Source of the DNA: Bacteroidaceae bacterium
GTDB lineage: Bacteria; Bacteroidota; Bacteroidia; Bacteroidales; Bacteroidaceae
Direction of reading: 5' to 3'
Length of the DNA stretch: 64,000 nt
Assembly: GCA_017469525.1 (NCBI GenBank)
Contig: JAFUGG010000026.1
Span: 1-64,000 of the forward strand
The notes below the pieces were generated by a model, which had not been told where the DNA came from, ran no database searches, and was given only the letters and a program-made list of their open reading frames with translations. Positions 50,396-60,700 of this stretch are shown in pieces. Position numbers and translations under genes: made by a program. The first letter of the stretch is position 1. Each line of letters begins with the position of its first letter.

Positions 50396-53008
50396 ATGAA
50401 GAAGACTTACATGACCTTGCTGCTGGCTGCGGTGGCGGTGTGCAGCTTTGCTGCTGCACCGAACGGTTCGGGGACGTACTATCAGAATGCCGACGGCAAG
50501 AAGGCTGCGGCACTGAAGTCGGCGCTACGCGACATCGTGCAGACCACTGTGGAACGCGACTATGGTGACCTCTGGACGGACTTCAAGACGACCGACAAGC
50601 GCAGCGACGGCAAGGTGTGGGACATGTACTCCAACATCACGAACTTCACGTTTGGCACCGATCAGGCTGGCTCTTATCAGAAGGAGGGCGATGTCTATAA
50701 TCGCGAGCACTCGTTTCCCAAGAGCTGGTTTGGCGGCGAGATAAAGCCGATGTACACCGACCTGCACCACATGTACCCGACCGACGGCTTCGTGAACAAC
50801 AAGCGCGGCAACTATCCCTTCGGTGAGGTAAGCAGCCCGACGTATTCCTCTTCCGGTGGCTTCAGCAAGCTCGGGCCTTGTTCCTACAGTGGCTATACGG
50901 GCACGGTGTTCGAGCCTGCCGACGAGTATAAGGGTGACTTCGCGCGTACATATTTTTATATGGTGACTTGCTACGAGGAGAAGCTCAGCGACTGGTACTC
51001 GAAGAACAGTGAGTCGAGAGCCACATTAGACGGCAGCGCCTACCCTGGCTTCCAGACATGGCAGCTGAACATGCTCCTGGAGTGGGCAACTAATGACCCT
51101 GTAAGCCAGAAGGAGATAGACCGCAACAATGCCGTCTATGGCATCCAGAAGAACAGGAATCCTTTCATAGACTATCCCGGCCTGGAGCAATACATCTGGG
51201 GCAGCAAGAAAGACGATACTTTCAGCTACAATAACTATGAAGTACCCGACGGTAGCTCGTCAGGCGGTGGCGATGATCCCGACCCAGGGACTAATCCTGA
51301 ACCTAGTGGCGACGACAAGACCATTACCTTGACTTATGAATCCTTCGGCTTGAGTGGCTATGCCGTGTATAATGCAACCGTTGGTGGTTATAGCTTTACG
51401 GTAAATCAAGGCTTCAAAGGCGAAGGCAATACTATTCAGATGAATAGTAGCAAAGGCAGTGGAATTCTTTACAATACGACAGCCATTCCAGGCTTGAAGT
51501 CTATAACGGTAAATGTTGCATCAGGCAGCAAGACTTATACCATTACGACAGGAACATCACAGACTCCCACAACCAATAGTCAGACAGGAACAACAGGCGG
51601 CACATATAATGCTGCAAGCGGCGACACTTATTTCCAACTGAAGGTTTCTGGAGCATGTTATTTCTCGTCGATTGTCATTACTTATAATGAAGGTGGCGAC
51701 GAGCCTATTGACCCAAGCTTCAATGGCCTTTCTGACTTAAGTGTCAATTGGAAAACTCCTTTGACGTTGACGCAAGGCACGACAGGTACACCAAACTTCT
51801 TGACGGACGGTACGGTAACGCTCACCAGCTTGAATGAGGCAGTTGCTACTGTCGATGGTCTTATCATCACGCCTCATGCCGTTGGCACAGCTATGATAAC
51901 CGTCAACACGGCAGCCACCGATGCATATAACGCTGGCAGCGTGATGTTCCCCATTACGGTGCTTGCACCGGAAGGTAAGACAGAGGCTGCACCAAGTGCA
52001 ACTACTATATTTACAGAGACGTTTGCAGGATGTACGGGCAAAGGTGGTAACGATGGCCGGTGGAGTGGTAATGGTACCGCTACAGGCACTGCTACGACCG
52101 ATAATGACGGTTGGTATTTCTTAAAAGAAAATGGTGCTTCTGGCTGTATCAAACTGGGTGCAAGCTCTGGCACAGGCAAGGCTACTACGCCAGCCCTTGG
52201 CGAAGCAGGTACATTGTACTTATCATTCAGGGCTGGTGCTTGGGATCATTCCTCTGAAAAAACAACACTTAATCTTTCTGTTTCTGAAGGTAACATTAGT
52301 GCTACAAGCGTTGAACTCACCAAAGGCAAGTTCAACACTTACAATGCAACAATCACAAACGCCACTGCTGAAACAAAAATCACATTTCAGTCCTCACAAG
52401 CAAGCAACAATCGTTTCTTCCTTGATGATGTTGTGGTAACAAAGGCTGGTGCTACTCTCACCAAGACGCTCAACGACTATGGCTATGCCTCTTACTGCTC
52501 GGAGTATCCCTTGGACTTCAGCGACTACGAGTCTGCCGACTACAGCGCTTGGCAGGTGACAGGTGTGAGCGGCGAGACGATTACCTTTGCTCAGGTGACG
52601 GGCACGGTGAAGGGCGGTACGGGTCTTATCCTGAAGGGTGAGCCTGGTGCAACCATTACTCTGAACTCTGCTGCCAGCGAAACAACACTCGATGGCAATC
52701 TGCTCGTGGGCACTATCGCCCCGACGTATGCCGATGCTGGACAGTACTTCGGCCTCAAGGGCAATGAGTTCGTCCCTGTGGCTGCCAGCACGGTTCCCAT
52801 GGGCAAGGCCCTGTTGCCTGCCAGCCTGATAGCAGGCGACGAGGTGAAGGTGCTCAACTTTGTCTTCGAGGATGAGGCAACGAGGATAGGCCTCACCCCC
52901 GACCCCTCTCCCGTGGGAGAGGGGAGCATATACAACCTCGCAGGCCAGCGCCTCCAGAAGATGCAGCGTGGCATCAACATCGTGAACGGGAAGAAGATTT
53001 TTAAGTAA
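50396..53008 (+). CDS. Secreted endonuclease I family nuclease with C-terminal tail
   Basis: The 870 residues start with a signal peptide (MKKTYMTLLLAAVAVCSFA). The endonuclease I domain (about 25-285) has NREHSFPKSWFGG (H105) and DLHHMYPTDGFVNNKRGNYPFG (H124, H125, N134), a beta-beta-alpha metal type. After a Gly/Pro linker come beta-rich domains. Near the C-terminus LTPDPSPVGEGS is encoded by a CCCCTCTCCC palindrome (52893-52930) inserted in frame, followed by YNLAGQRLQKMQRGINIV.GKK. Likely degrades extracellular DNA for nutrients or self-defence; the target is inferred from the family. Confidence 0.88.
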   Translation: MKKTYMTLLLAAVAVCSFAAAPNGSGTYYQNADGKKAAALKSALRDIVQTTVERDYGDLWTDFKTTDKRSDGKVWDMYSNITNFTFGTDQAGSYQKEGDVYNREHSFPKSWFGGEIKPMYTDLHHMYPTDGFVNNKRGNYPFGEVSSPTYSSSGGFSKLGPCSYSGYTGTVFEPADEYKGDFARTYFYMVTCYEEKLSDWYSKNSESRATLDGSAYPGFQTWQLNMLLEWATNDPVSQKEIDRNNAVYGIQKNRNPFIDYPGLEQYIWGSKKDDTFSYNNYEVPDGSSSGGGDDPDPGTNPEPSGDDKTITLTYESFGLSGYAVYNATVGGYSFTVNQGFKGEGNTIQMNSSKGSGILYNTTAIPGLKSITVNVASGSKTYTITTGTSQTPTTNSQTGTTGGTYNAASGDTYFQLKVSGACYFSSIVITYNEGGDEPIDPSFNGLSDLSVNWKTPLTLTQGTTGTPNFLTDGTVTLTSLNEAVATVDGLIITPHAVGTAMITVNTAATDAYNAGSVMFPITVLAPEGKTEAAPSATTIFTETFAGCTGKGGNDGRWSGNGTATGTATTDNDGWYFLKENGASGCIKLGASSGTGKATTPALGEAGTLYLSFRAGAWDHSSEKTTLNLSVSEGNISATSVELTKGKFNTYNATITNATAETKITFQSSQASNNRFFLDDVVVTKAGATLTKTLNDYGYASYCSEYPLDFSDYESADYSAWQVTGVSGETITFAQVTGTVKGGTGLILKGEPGATITLNSAASETTLDGNLLVGTIAPTYADAGQYFGLKGNEFVPVAASTVPMGKALLPASLIAGDEVKVLNFVFEDEATRIGLTPDPSPVGEGSIYNLAGQRLQKMQRGINIVNGKKIFK
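52893..52930. repeat. Palindromic repeat inside the endonuclease I coding sequence
   Basis: CCTCACCCCCGACCCCTCTC with GTGGGAGAGGGG; it codes for LTPDPSPVGEGS just before the C-terminal tail. Same family as 7822 and 25824. Confidence 0.7.
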
Positions 53009-53172
53009 AAGGAAGTAAAAAGGAAGTAAAAAAAGAAGTAAACTCGCTACGCTCGTGGAAGTAAAGCACTTTGTGCTGGACAATACCACTACAGGCGAAG
53101 AAAGCTATCGTCCATGAGCGAAGCGAATTAACTTCCATAAGCAAAGCTTATTAACTCCCCATTTAACTCCAA
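53009..53172. repeat. Dispersed repeat (copy D), inverted
   Basis: GGAAGTAAA-type repeats on the left, GGACAATACC (53078-53087) and AAGCTATCGTCC (53102-53113), and TTAACTTCC on the right. Read on the minus strand it contains ATGGACGATAGCTTTC, the start of a four-helix-bundle-like frame that stops after eight codons. Confidence 0.85.
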
Positions 53173-53220
53173 CTCGAAGAGTTTAACTCCTGAGAATTAA
53201 AACTTAATTCGATAAAAACA

Positions 53221-53388
53221 ATGAAAGAGACATATATCACACCCGAGGTTTTCCTGATAAGTCTTTCTGCGGTCAGGCCGCTTGCCGTTTCCCAGCCCGA
53301 CATCACGACGAACCCTGGCGGTGATGCTGTCGAGGGCAAGGACCTGGATGTGAAGGAGAGCAAAAGCATTTGGGACGAGGAATGGTAG
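53221..53388 (+). CDS. Small peptide ending KESKSIWDEEW, copy 2
   Basis: A 55-codon frame from the ATG at 53221 to TAG at 53386-53388. It begins MKETYITPEVFLISL and ends KESKSIWDEEW, with a GG-containing middle. It is the paralogue of 49922-50110. It follows the endonuclease I gene by about 210 bp, with a dispersed repeat between. Too short for most gene callers. Function unknown. Confidence 0.78.
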   Translation: MKETYITPEVFLISLSAVRPLAVSQPDITTNPGGDAVEGKDLDVKESKSIWDEEW

Positions 53389-53444
53389 GCAGAGCAAGCT
53401 CTGACTACTCCCTCTTCTACTCCCACTGACTTCTTAAACTTTCC

Positions 53445-53910
53445 CCGGACAGCAATATCTGTCAATCTGTCAGGGGAACCATCGGATTTGCTTACATCTT
53501 GAATTTTTCAGGTCGCCTGAGAATGCGACGAAAATGCTCGCCTCGTACCTGGGTACGGGACAACGAGAGTAAATGTTAAAATCTTAACCCATTGAGGCTG
53601 TGACATATACAAAACGCCTCAAGCGAGAAAGTCCGTCAAGACACCCGATTTTGTACATAAAAGTGGACATTTTGACCCATTTTGAGGGGCGTATCGACGC
53701 ATCAAAATGCCCGGAAGGACGTGTCGCGTTGACAAACTTCACGTGTGAACTTTCCAAACTTCTCTGGAAAAGTCAGGAAACTCCTCCTGTCGGGTCGGTT
53801 TTCGGGACACAATTTTGTCTATTTTGCTAAGTTTTGAATCCAAAACTGAAATAGCAGAAAGTAAGCGAAACGAACAAAAAGCTTACATTGATTTATTTTA
53901 TTGCTGTCCG
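53445..53910. mobile_element. Putative small element with CGGACAGCAATA ends
   Basis: CCGGACAGCAATA at 53445-53457 and its inverse TATTGCTGTCCG at 53899-53910 bound 466 bp. It has no transposase; a 76-codon frame at 53600-53830 matches nothing I recognise. It could be a non-autonomous element or a degraded insertion sequence. Other copies of the end stand at 1801, 54283 and 54684. Confidence 0.45.
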
Positions 53911-53949
53911 CTAAAAAACAACTTGACTGCTTTAGCTGAGTAAATTCGG

Positions 53950-54215
53950 GAAAGCATCTCAAGCCTGGAAGGCTTCACTTTGAGTAACCGGGGGCGAAGC
54001 CCTCGGAAAGCGTGGATGAACTTCTCCCTGCTGCCTGGAGGGCGGTACTATGAGATGCCGAGGGTACTGCCTTCCAGGCAGGAGTAGGAAGGTGGTCTCT
54101 GTGTTCAGTCCGAGGGCTTCGCCCCCCGGTTCTTCCCTACGGTCAGGCGGCAAAGCCGGAGTCCTCATGGTGAAGCCTTCCAGGCTTTCCTGCCATTGAA
54201 CAGCCTTCCAAGCCC
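53950..54215. repeat. GCCTTCCAGGC / CTGCCTTCCAGGC palindrome cluster, copy 1
   Basis: GCCTGGAAGGC and GGCTTCGCC motifs, CCGAGGGCTTCGCC and CTGCCTTCCAGGCAGGA recur in both orientations. A shorter, closely similar copy is at 54468-54660. No coding sequence. Confidence 0.75.
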
Positions 54216-54343
54216 TTGATAACTGTTACTCATATAAAATACCTGTGTAATCGAGGGAGCAGGTGATAAAGAAATAATTTCCCCGGACAGCAATAGATTT
54301 ATTTAAGCTTCGGGCGTTTTTTGCTATGCTTATTGGAGGGGAA

Positions 54344-54450
54344 GGTAGCAAGGGGGCTTGCCCCCTTGTCCGGCACGGTATGTTGGGACTTCGTTACAAG
54401 GGGGCAAGCCCCCTTGCTATCTTCGCATAACTCCTTATTTAACTCCACTT
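54344..54450. repeat. CAAGGGGGCTTGCCCCCTTG palindrome element, copy 2
   Basis: Same structure as 22456-22560: the double palindrome, a different ~25 bp spacer, then CTATCTTCGCATA and CTCCTTATT. Confidence 0.88.
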
Positions 54451-54467
54451 TATAATCAGCACACGAT

Positions 54468-54660
54468 ATGCTCTCCGCTGTCTGGAAGGCAGTACTATAA
54501 GATGCCGGGGTACTGCCTTCCAGGCAGGAGATGGGAGGGTATTGCACCTTGTCCGAGGGCTTCGCCCCCGGTTTCTCAAAGTAAAGCCTTCCAGGCTTTT
54601 TGGCCATCAAGCATTCTCAAGCAAGCATATTGTTAGGAACGCCTGCAATAGCCTTCCAGG
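54468..54660. repeat. GCCTTCCAGGC palindrome cluster, copy 2
   Basis: CTGGAAGGCAGTACTATAAG, GCCTTCCAGGCAGGA, CCGAGGGCTTCGCC and GCCTTCCAGGC in the same order as 53950-54215. The whole region 53389-54700 is repeats without a supported gene. Confidence 0.75.
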
Positions 54661-54700
54661 CTTAGGATGCCTGCCTGATTTAACCGGACAGCAATAATAG

Positions 54701-54734
54701 AAAAAGGAAGCCTCCGCTGGGGGCTTCCTTTTTC
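54701..54734 (-). terminator. Terminator of the 2263-residue surface-protein gene
   Basis: AAAAAGGAAGCC / GGCTTCCTTTTT stem with flanking A and T runs, 20 bp past the stop at 54755 on the minus strand. It can work in both directions. Confidence 0.88.
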
Positions 54735-54754
54735 CTAAGTTTAAGCTGACGAGC

Positions 54755-57700
54755 CTACTGGGCTGCCATGATGTTGAGGATGGCCACTACGTCGGCGATG
54801 TCCACTGCGCCGTCGCCATTGACGTCGGCAGCGGGGTTGTCGCTGTCCGAAGCCATGATGTTGAGCACAGCCACTACGTCGGCTATGTCCACTGTGCCGT
54901 CCTGGTTCAGGTCGCCCTGTATGCCGAAGCCGCAGAGCTGCAGATGGTCGCCACGCTCCACCTGCCACTTGAGCAGCGGCCAGCCGAGTCCGATGGTGCC
55001 GTTCTCGTGCCAAGCATCCCACTGGCTTGCGATGTTGCTAATCTCTTCCTGATTCTGTACGCCATAGAAGAGCAGACTCTCGACGTTGCTGCCCTGGTCG
55101 TCGGCAATGGCTGCAGTGGCCAGGCTCTTGTTGGCCTTGCCTGCAGCATAGCTGTTGCGTACGGTGAGGCTGGGACTGCCAATGCCAATGAAGTCGCCCA
55201 TCGAGCTGCCGGCTCCCACGCAGGCATTGGTGTAGACATTGGAGACGGTGGCATTGACAGCCACACCTGCCACGGGACCTGCGGCGCAGTTCTCCAAGGC
55301 GTCGGCCGTCAGGAGCTTGCCGTGGACGTAGCACTGGTCCACAAGGGCAGCGTTCTCCTCCGTGCCGAGACGTCCGGCCAGCAAACCGACATCCTGAGCC
55401 TTACCGCTCTCGACGGTGGCATTGTAGAGACCCATGTTCTTCACCTCGCCCACGAGTACTCCGAAGAGACCCGTCTCGAAGCCATTCTCCTTGACAGAAG
55501 CGACGTTCAGGTTCTTGATGACGTGGCCCGTGCCGTCCAGAGAGAGAGCCTTGCCGTAGCCCTCCTCATAGCTGTTGGCATAGAAGGTGCTGTTGAGCGG
55601 CCACCATCCCTCGCCCTTCATGTCGATGTCGGAGGTGAGGCGAGCATAGAGCGTCCTGCCGCTGGTCATGCGGTCGCGCAGGCTCTGGAGGTCCTGCTTG
55701 TTGGCAATCTGCAAGGGGTTGCTCTCCGTGCCGTTGCCTTTCGTCTCAAGGAGCGTAGCCTTCATGCTGGCCTTGTCCATGTCGAACTCAATGAGGTACT
55801 TGCCTGCAGGCGAGATGCGCCATGTGCGGTCCAGACCGCGCACGAGGTTGGTCACCTCCTGTCCGCTCTGCAGCTCGAGGTATTGTTCTTCGCTGCCGTA
55901 GCGAGCCTCGGTCCAACTGGAACGTGTCGTCTGGCTGAAGTTCACCATCTCCTCTGTGCTGCGGCAAGCCATGATGCCGAAGGAGCAGAAGGGATTGCTG
56001 TTGTCGTTCACGAGGTCCACTACGCCGACGTACTTACCGCTGCCCACATGCTGGAGCGGAATCTGCTCATCGTTCTTCCAGCGCATCAAGCTGCCCTGGC
56101 GGTTGTTGAGCGTACCCGTCACGAAGACAGCGTTGGGCCAGTTGTAGTCGTCCTGCAGCTCGAAGTCCACCGTCATTGCATCGAGGTCGAGCACAATGTT
56201 GTAGGTGCCGTTCAGAGCTTGGAAGTCGCTGCCACCCTCCTGCACGCCGAAGGTGTGACGTCCAGGCGTGATGAAGTTGCGTGTGGCATCGGCACTCTTG
56301 TAGATGGTGTTGATGCGACGGAAGAAGAGACCTGCACGCTGGAAGCCAGCCGAGCGATGGCTGCGGTCCTGAAGCGTGACAGAGCCCACGAACTTACCCT
56401 CGGCATTCTTCACCAGAGGATAAAGCGAGCACATCTGGCTGTAGGGCCATTCGCCGTTCTCGCTCAACTCGTCGTAGAGGTCGCCCTGCACATAGACCAC
56501 GCCACCGATGACAGGATTCTCCATCAGTTCGGCAATCTTCTGCTCAGCCTCCTCGTCGGTGAGCGAACCATCAACGATGATTTCCACCAGGTCGTCGTAG
56601 ATGCCATACATCTCGTCCTGCACGTCGCCAGGCTCCATGCCTTCTGCCATGTCTGAAGCAAACTGGGCAAGCATGTTCAGCTGATTGTAGAGACCGGCAC
56701 TTACAGGGATGGCAGCAAACTCGTCATTCATTTCCTCGATGAGCTGGAGCTGCTGCTCCTTGTCGGCACTCTTAGCCTCCTCAATCTTATTTCTGATGGC
56801 ATCGATGTGCGACTGGCTGAGATAGTATTCCTGGTCATCGCGTTGCTGGTCAATCCGTTCGATGCGTTCGCTGTACTGATTGAGGATGTCGCTGATGGCA
56901 GCACTGCTCTGGCCGTAGTAGGTGAGGCGGAAGTTGCCCCAAATGGTCAGGTTCTTGTTTCGCCAAGGCGTATCAACGCTGCGTATGCCAATGTTGAGTT
57001 TGCCGTCCTTGACGATTCCATAGACCGTCTGCTCATAGCGTTTGCCGTTGAAGGCAAAGCTGGCCGTGTAGATATTGTCGGGTACGAAGTAACCTTCTCC
57101 CTCGCTCGTGTCGATATCGACGCTGCCCGTCTGCTCGCCATTGTGGGGAGCCGTCTCGTCCTCGGTAGCATCGAAGCGGCAGTTCACGCCGTTCTGTGCA
57201 TCGACGTAGCTCAGTTTGTCGGCATAGACACTGAGCACAGGTGCAGCGAAGTCATTCACGAAGAGCTGAGCCGGTATGATGTCTGAGCCATCGATGAGAC
57301 CCTCGCGACCCTGGCCCGGGCGATGGAAAGCCTGAGCAGTCAAGGCATAGATGCCATCGTTGAGTCCGGTAATCTGCTGGTTCACCTCGAAGGTCATGTT
57401 GTAGGCAGCAGCCACAGGAACGACGTCGGTGAAGCCACCATTATGCACCATGTTGTAGCCACTCTCGGTGCGACCCTCGGTGACGGTCCAGCCGTTCCAT
57501 GCCACCGCATCGTTGAACTTAGGATTGACGATGAGGGAAGTCATGTCTGAGCCCTCGGCAGCACTGTTCATGATGGCAGCCTGCAACAGCTGCTGGGCAA
57601 AGGCAGCCTCGGCAGCAAGCTGTCCGGCATCGAGCAGGCGATACTCCTTTATATATAAATATGTGCCATTGGGGAAGTCTTCAGAGGGCTCTTCGCTTTG

Positions 57701-60700
57701 CGTCAGGTAGGTCTCCAGCTTGTCGGCATCATCGCCCTGGAGGTCGTCGCGGCTCTCCCATTCACTGATGATGGCCTCGACGGCAGCAACATAGCTCTCA
57801 TAGGCAACAGCGCTGAGCTTAATCTGATCCGGCAGGCGGCTTGCCTTGTCGGCAGCATCGAGGATAGCATTAGTGTCTGTAAGGCTCCCTGCACCATCGA
57901 TGACTTCTTCGTAATCCTCCTTCAGCGACTCCTGACCGAGGACATCGTCCAGGTCTTGTGCATCGTCGGCAATCTGTTCGGCAATAAGTGCATAGGCAGC
58001 AGCATCGTTGCCAACATATTCAATACGGATGCGGTCGATGACGCTCCAGGCATTGGCACTGTTGATTTGATTGGTCAGGCCGATACGCAGCGTACCATCC
58101 GTGACAGCCAGATAGAGCGGAGCATTCCAGTAGTGACCCTTGCCCATATAGACAGCGGCTGCTGCGGTCGAAGCGGGAACGAACATGCCATCGGACAGTT
58201 CCGTCTCGCCCACGCCACCATTCAGCTGCGCATCCTTGCCGTCGGCAGTGATGTCCACGAGGCGGCGAGCCTGGCGCTTGCCAGCACTCTCGGCATAATA
58301 ATACGTGTTACGCATCATGTCCTCGTTGAAGTCTTCGTAGGCCTCACTGCCAAGAGCAGCAGCGCGACTGAAGCCCTGCAGACGCAACTTATAGACACCG
58401 TTCTCGAGGTCGGTGATGTCCTGATAGGTATTAAAGGTCTTGCCTGATTGTTCTGCCACGCCATTGCTGACGGCAAACTCGTTGCCAGTCCAGAAGTTGC
58501 TGTCGTTCGTGAAGTTCGGGTTCCTAATGATAGCAAGGAAGCCAGTGTAGTTGGGGTCTTCCTGTCCGCAGACAGAGCAGAAGCCATCCGTGAACTTATG
58601 ATCTGGGATGACCACCTCGTTGTTGTTGGAATACGTCATGCCTGATGGGTCCACCGTGCCGTCGCACAGCATCTTGCCCTTGGGGAAGACTTGAGCATGT
58701 CCGTTGGAGAAAGGCAGAGGCTGGTCGTCAACCTCGCTGCCATTGTCGAGGTTCTGGTACCAGGCGATGTTCGTCTGGTCGCCATTGAGCTTGAAGCAGA
58801 GCGTGCCGTCCATTATCTCGTCGTAAGTGATGAGGCTCACCTGCTGTTCAATCTCGCTTGTGCAGTAGTTGTTGGAGAGATGTCCGTCCGTGACACGGGC
58901 AAAGAAGAGACCTTTATTCTCGCTGTAGCCCGTCACCTCGCTGCAGCTCCAGCAGTTGTTGACGGTAGCCTTGCCACCGCTGCCGCCCCATCCGACGAGT
59001 GCCGCTGCATCGCTGCCGCCTTCGACTGCGCCTGTAGAGAAACAGTTCTCGATGAGGAGCGTCGTCTGGCTGCCCGTGTTACCACCGAAGATGCCTGCTG
59101 CTTGAACACCAGTGGCATAGACATTACCCATGTTGCCAAGGTTACGCAGCGTGACGTTGCCTGCCATCTGGTATGTGCCGCCCACGAGGGCAACGCATTC
59201 GCCTGTGGCGTTGATGGAACATGTCTCGTCGAGCAGGAGGTTTTCGATGAAGGCTCCATTGCCACAACGTCCGATGAAGCCGACATAGTTGCCCGAGAAG
59301 TTGAGGTGAAGCTCGCTGATGCGATGCTGTCCGCCATCGAAATGTCCGCGATAGGGATTCGTTCCGTTGCCGATAGGCTCGAACAGGTCGCTGTAGTCAG
59401 TCATGTCGATATCCTCGGCAAGACGAGCATTCCAGTCGTTGTGTGCGAACTCGTTGACCATGCGAGCGAACCAGTAGAGCTGGCTGGCATTGCTGATGGT
59501 GTAGAAGCCATCCTCGAGCGGAGCATAGTCGAGCTGCGGGTTGCCGCAGTTGATGCAGAAGCCGTCCTCGAACTCATGCGGCGGAATTGTGCCGCTGGGA
59601 GAGTTGCTGTAGCCATTGACATCGAGCGGTGTGCCGTCGCAGTTGAGTTCGCCTCCGGCATAGACCTGACCGCCCTCAATATAATAAGGAACGGGGAAAG
59701 CATCGGTGCCAAGGAGCTGATGCCAGACGATGTTGGTCTGGTCACCATTGAGGAGGAAGCAAAGCTCGCCACCCTCGAGCGGTTCATCGGTCATCCAGTC
59801 GCCGTCGGTTCCCTGATGGCCTGAGCCTTGGTCGTCGAAGTCTGAGAAGTCGTAACAATTCGTCAAGACCATCGTGCCGGGTTCATAGCGGACGAGTTGG
59901 CAATAGTAAGAGTATTTGTTGCCAGCCATGTCAGCACCTGTGATGTTGCCCATGTTGACGCAGTTCGTTAGGGAACTGCCACTCATGTTCAGCCATGAGC
60001 AGAAGGCCGTTGCGGGATTGCCTGTGATGTCGCCTGTATTGAGGCAGTTCTTCATCTGAAGCGTTGGGTAGCCGCTCTGGCCCACGCCGAGGATGCCGGC
60101 AGCGGAACCGGTGGTGGCATAAATCGTTGCTTCGTTCACGCAGTTCTCTATGACAAGGGGAGTTTCTGCATTGATTTGCGCAGCACCAGCAATGCCACCG
60201 ATGCCGGAAGGACCTGTCACGGAGCAAGAACTGTCGATGATGAGGTTGCGAATGACGGTTGCACCACGAACGACACCGAAGAAGCCTTGGAAGTTGCTTG
60301 TGGCATTGATGACCATGCCTTTGATGCGGTGGCCTGCGCCGTCGAAAGTGCCATTATATTTATATGTGGTGTTCAGGCCGATGGGCGTATGAGCGTTTAC
60401 TGTGCCTTGATAGTCAATGTCGGCAGTCAACATACCCTTGATGGTGACCAGATGCGCATCGTTGACCATTGCAGCGAACCATTCCACGTCGGCCACGCTG
60501 CCCAGTTCATAGAAGCCGTCGGCATTGGGCGAGAGGTGGTCTTGCATGAGCGTGCCGCAGACGGAGCACCAGCCATCGACGTCGTTGTGCTTAGGTGCTG
60601 GTGTCGTATTGCTGTTGCTATAAGTCACATCGCCTACTGCAACGCCTGCGCAATTCACTTCGCCCACGGCATAGACTTGTGCATGACCATCGGAGAAGGG

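Noticed and set aside
53600..53830. 76-codon frame within the CGGACAGCAATA element
   Set aside because: No ribosome-binding site or familiar motif; lies in repeat DNA.
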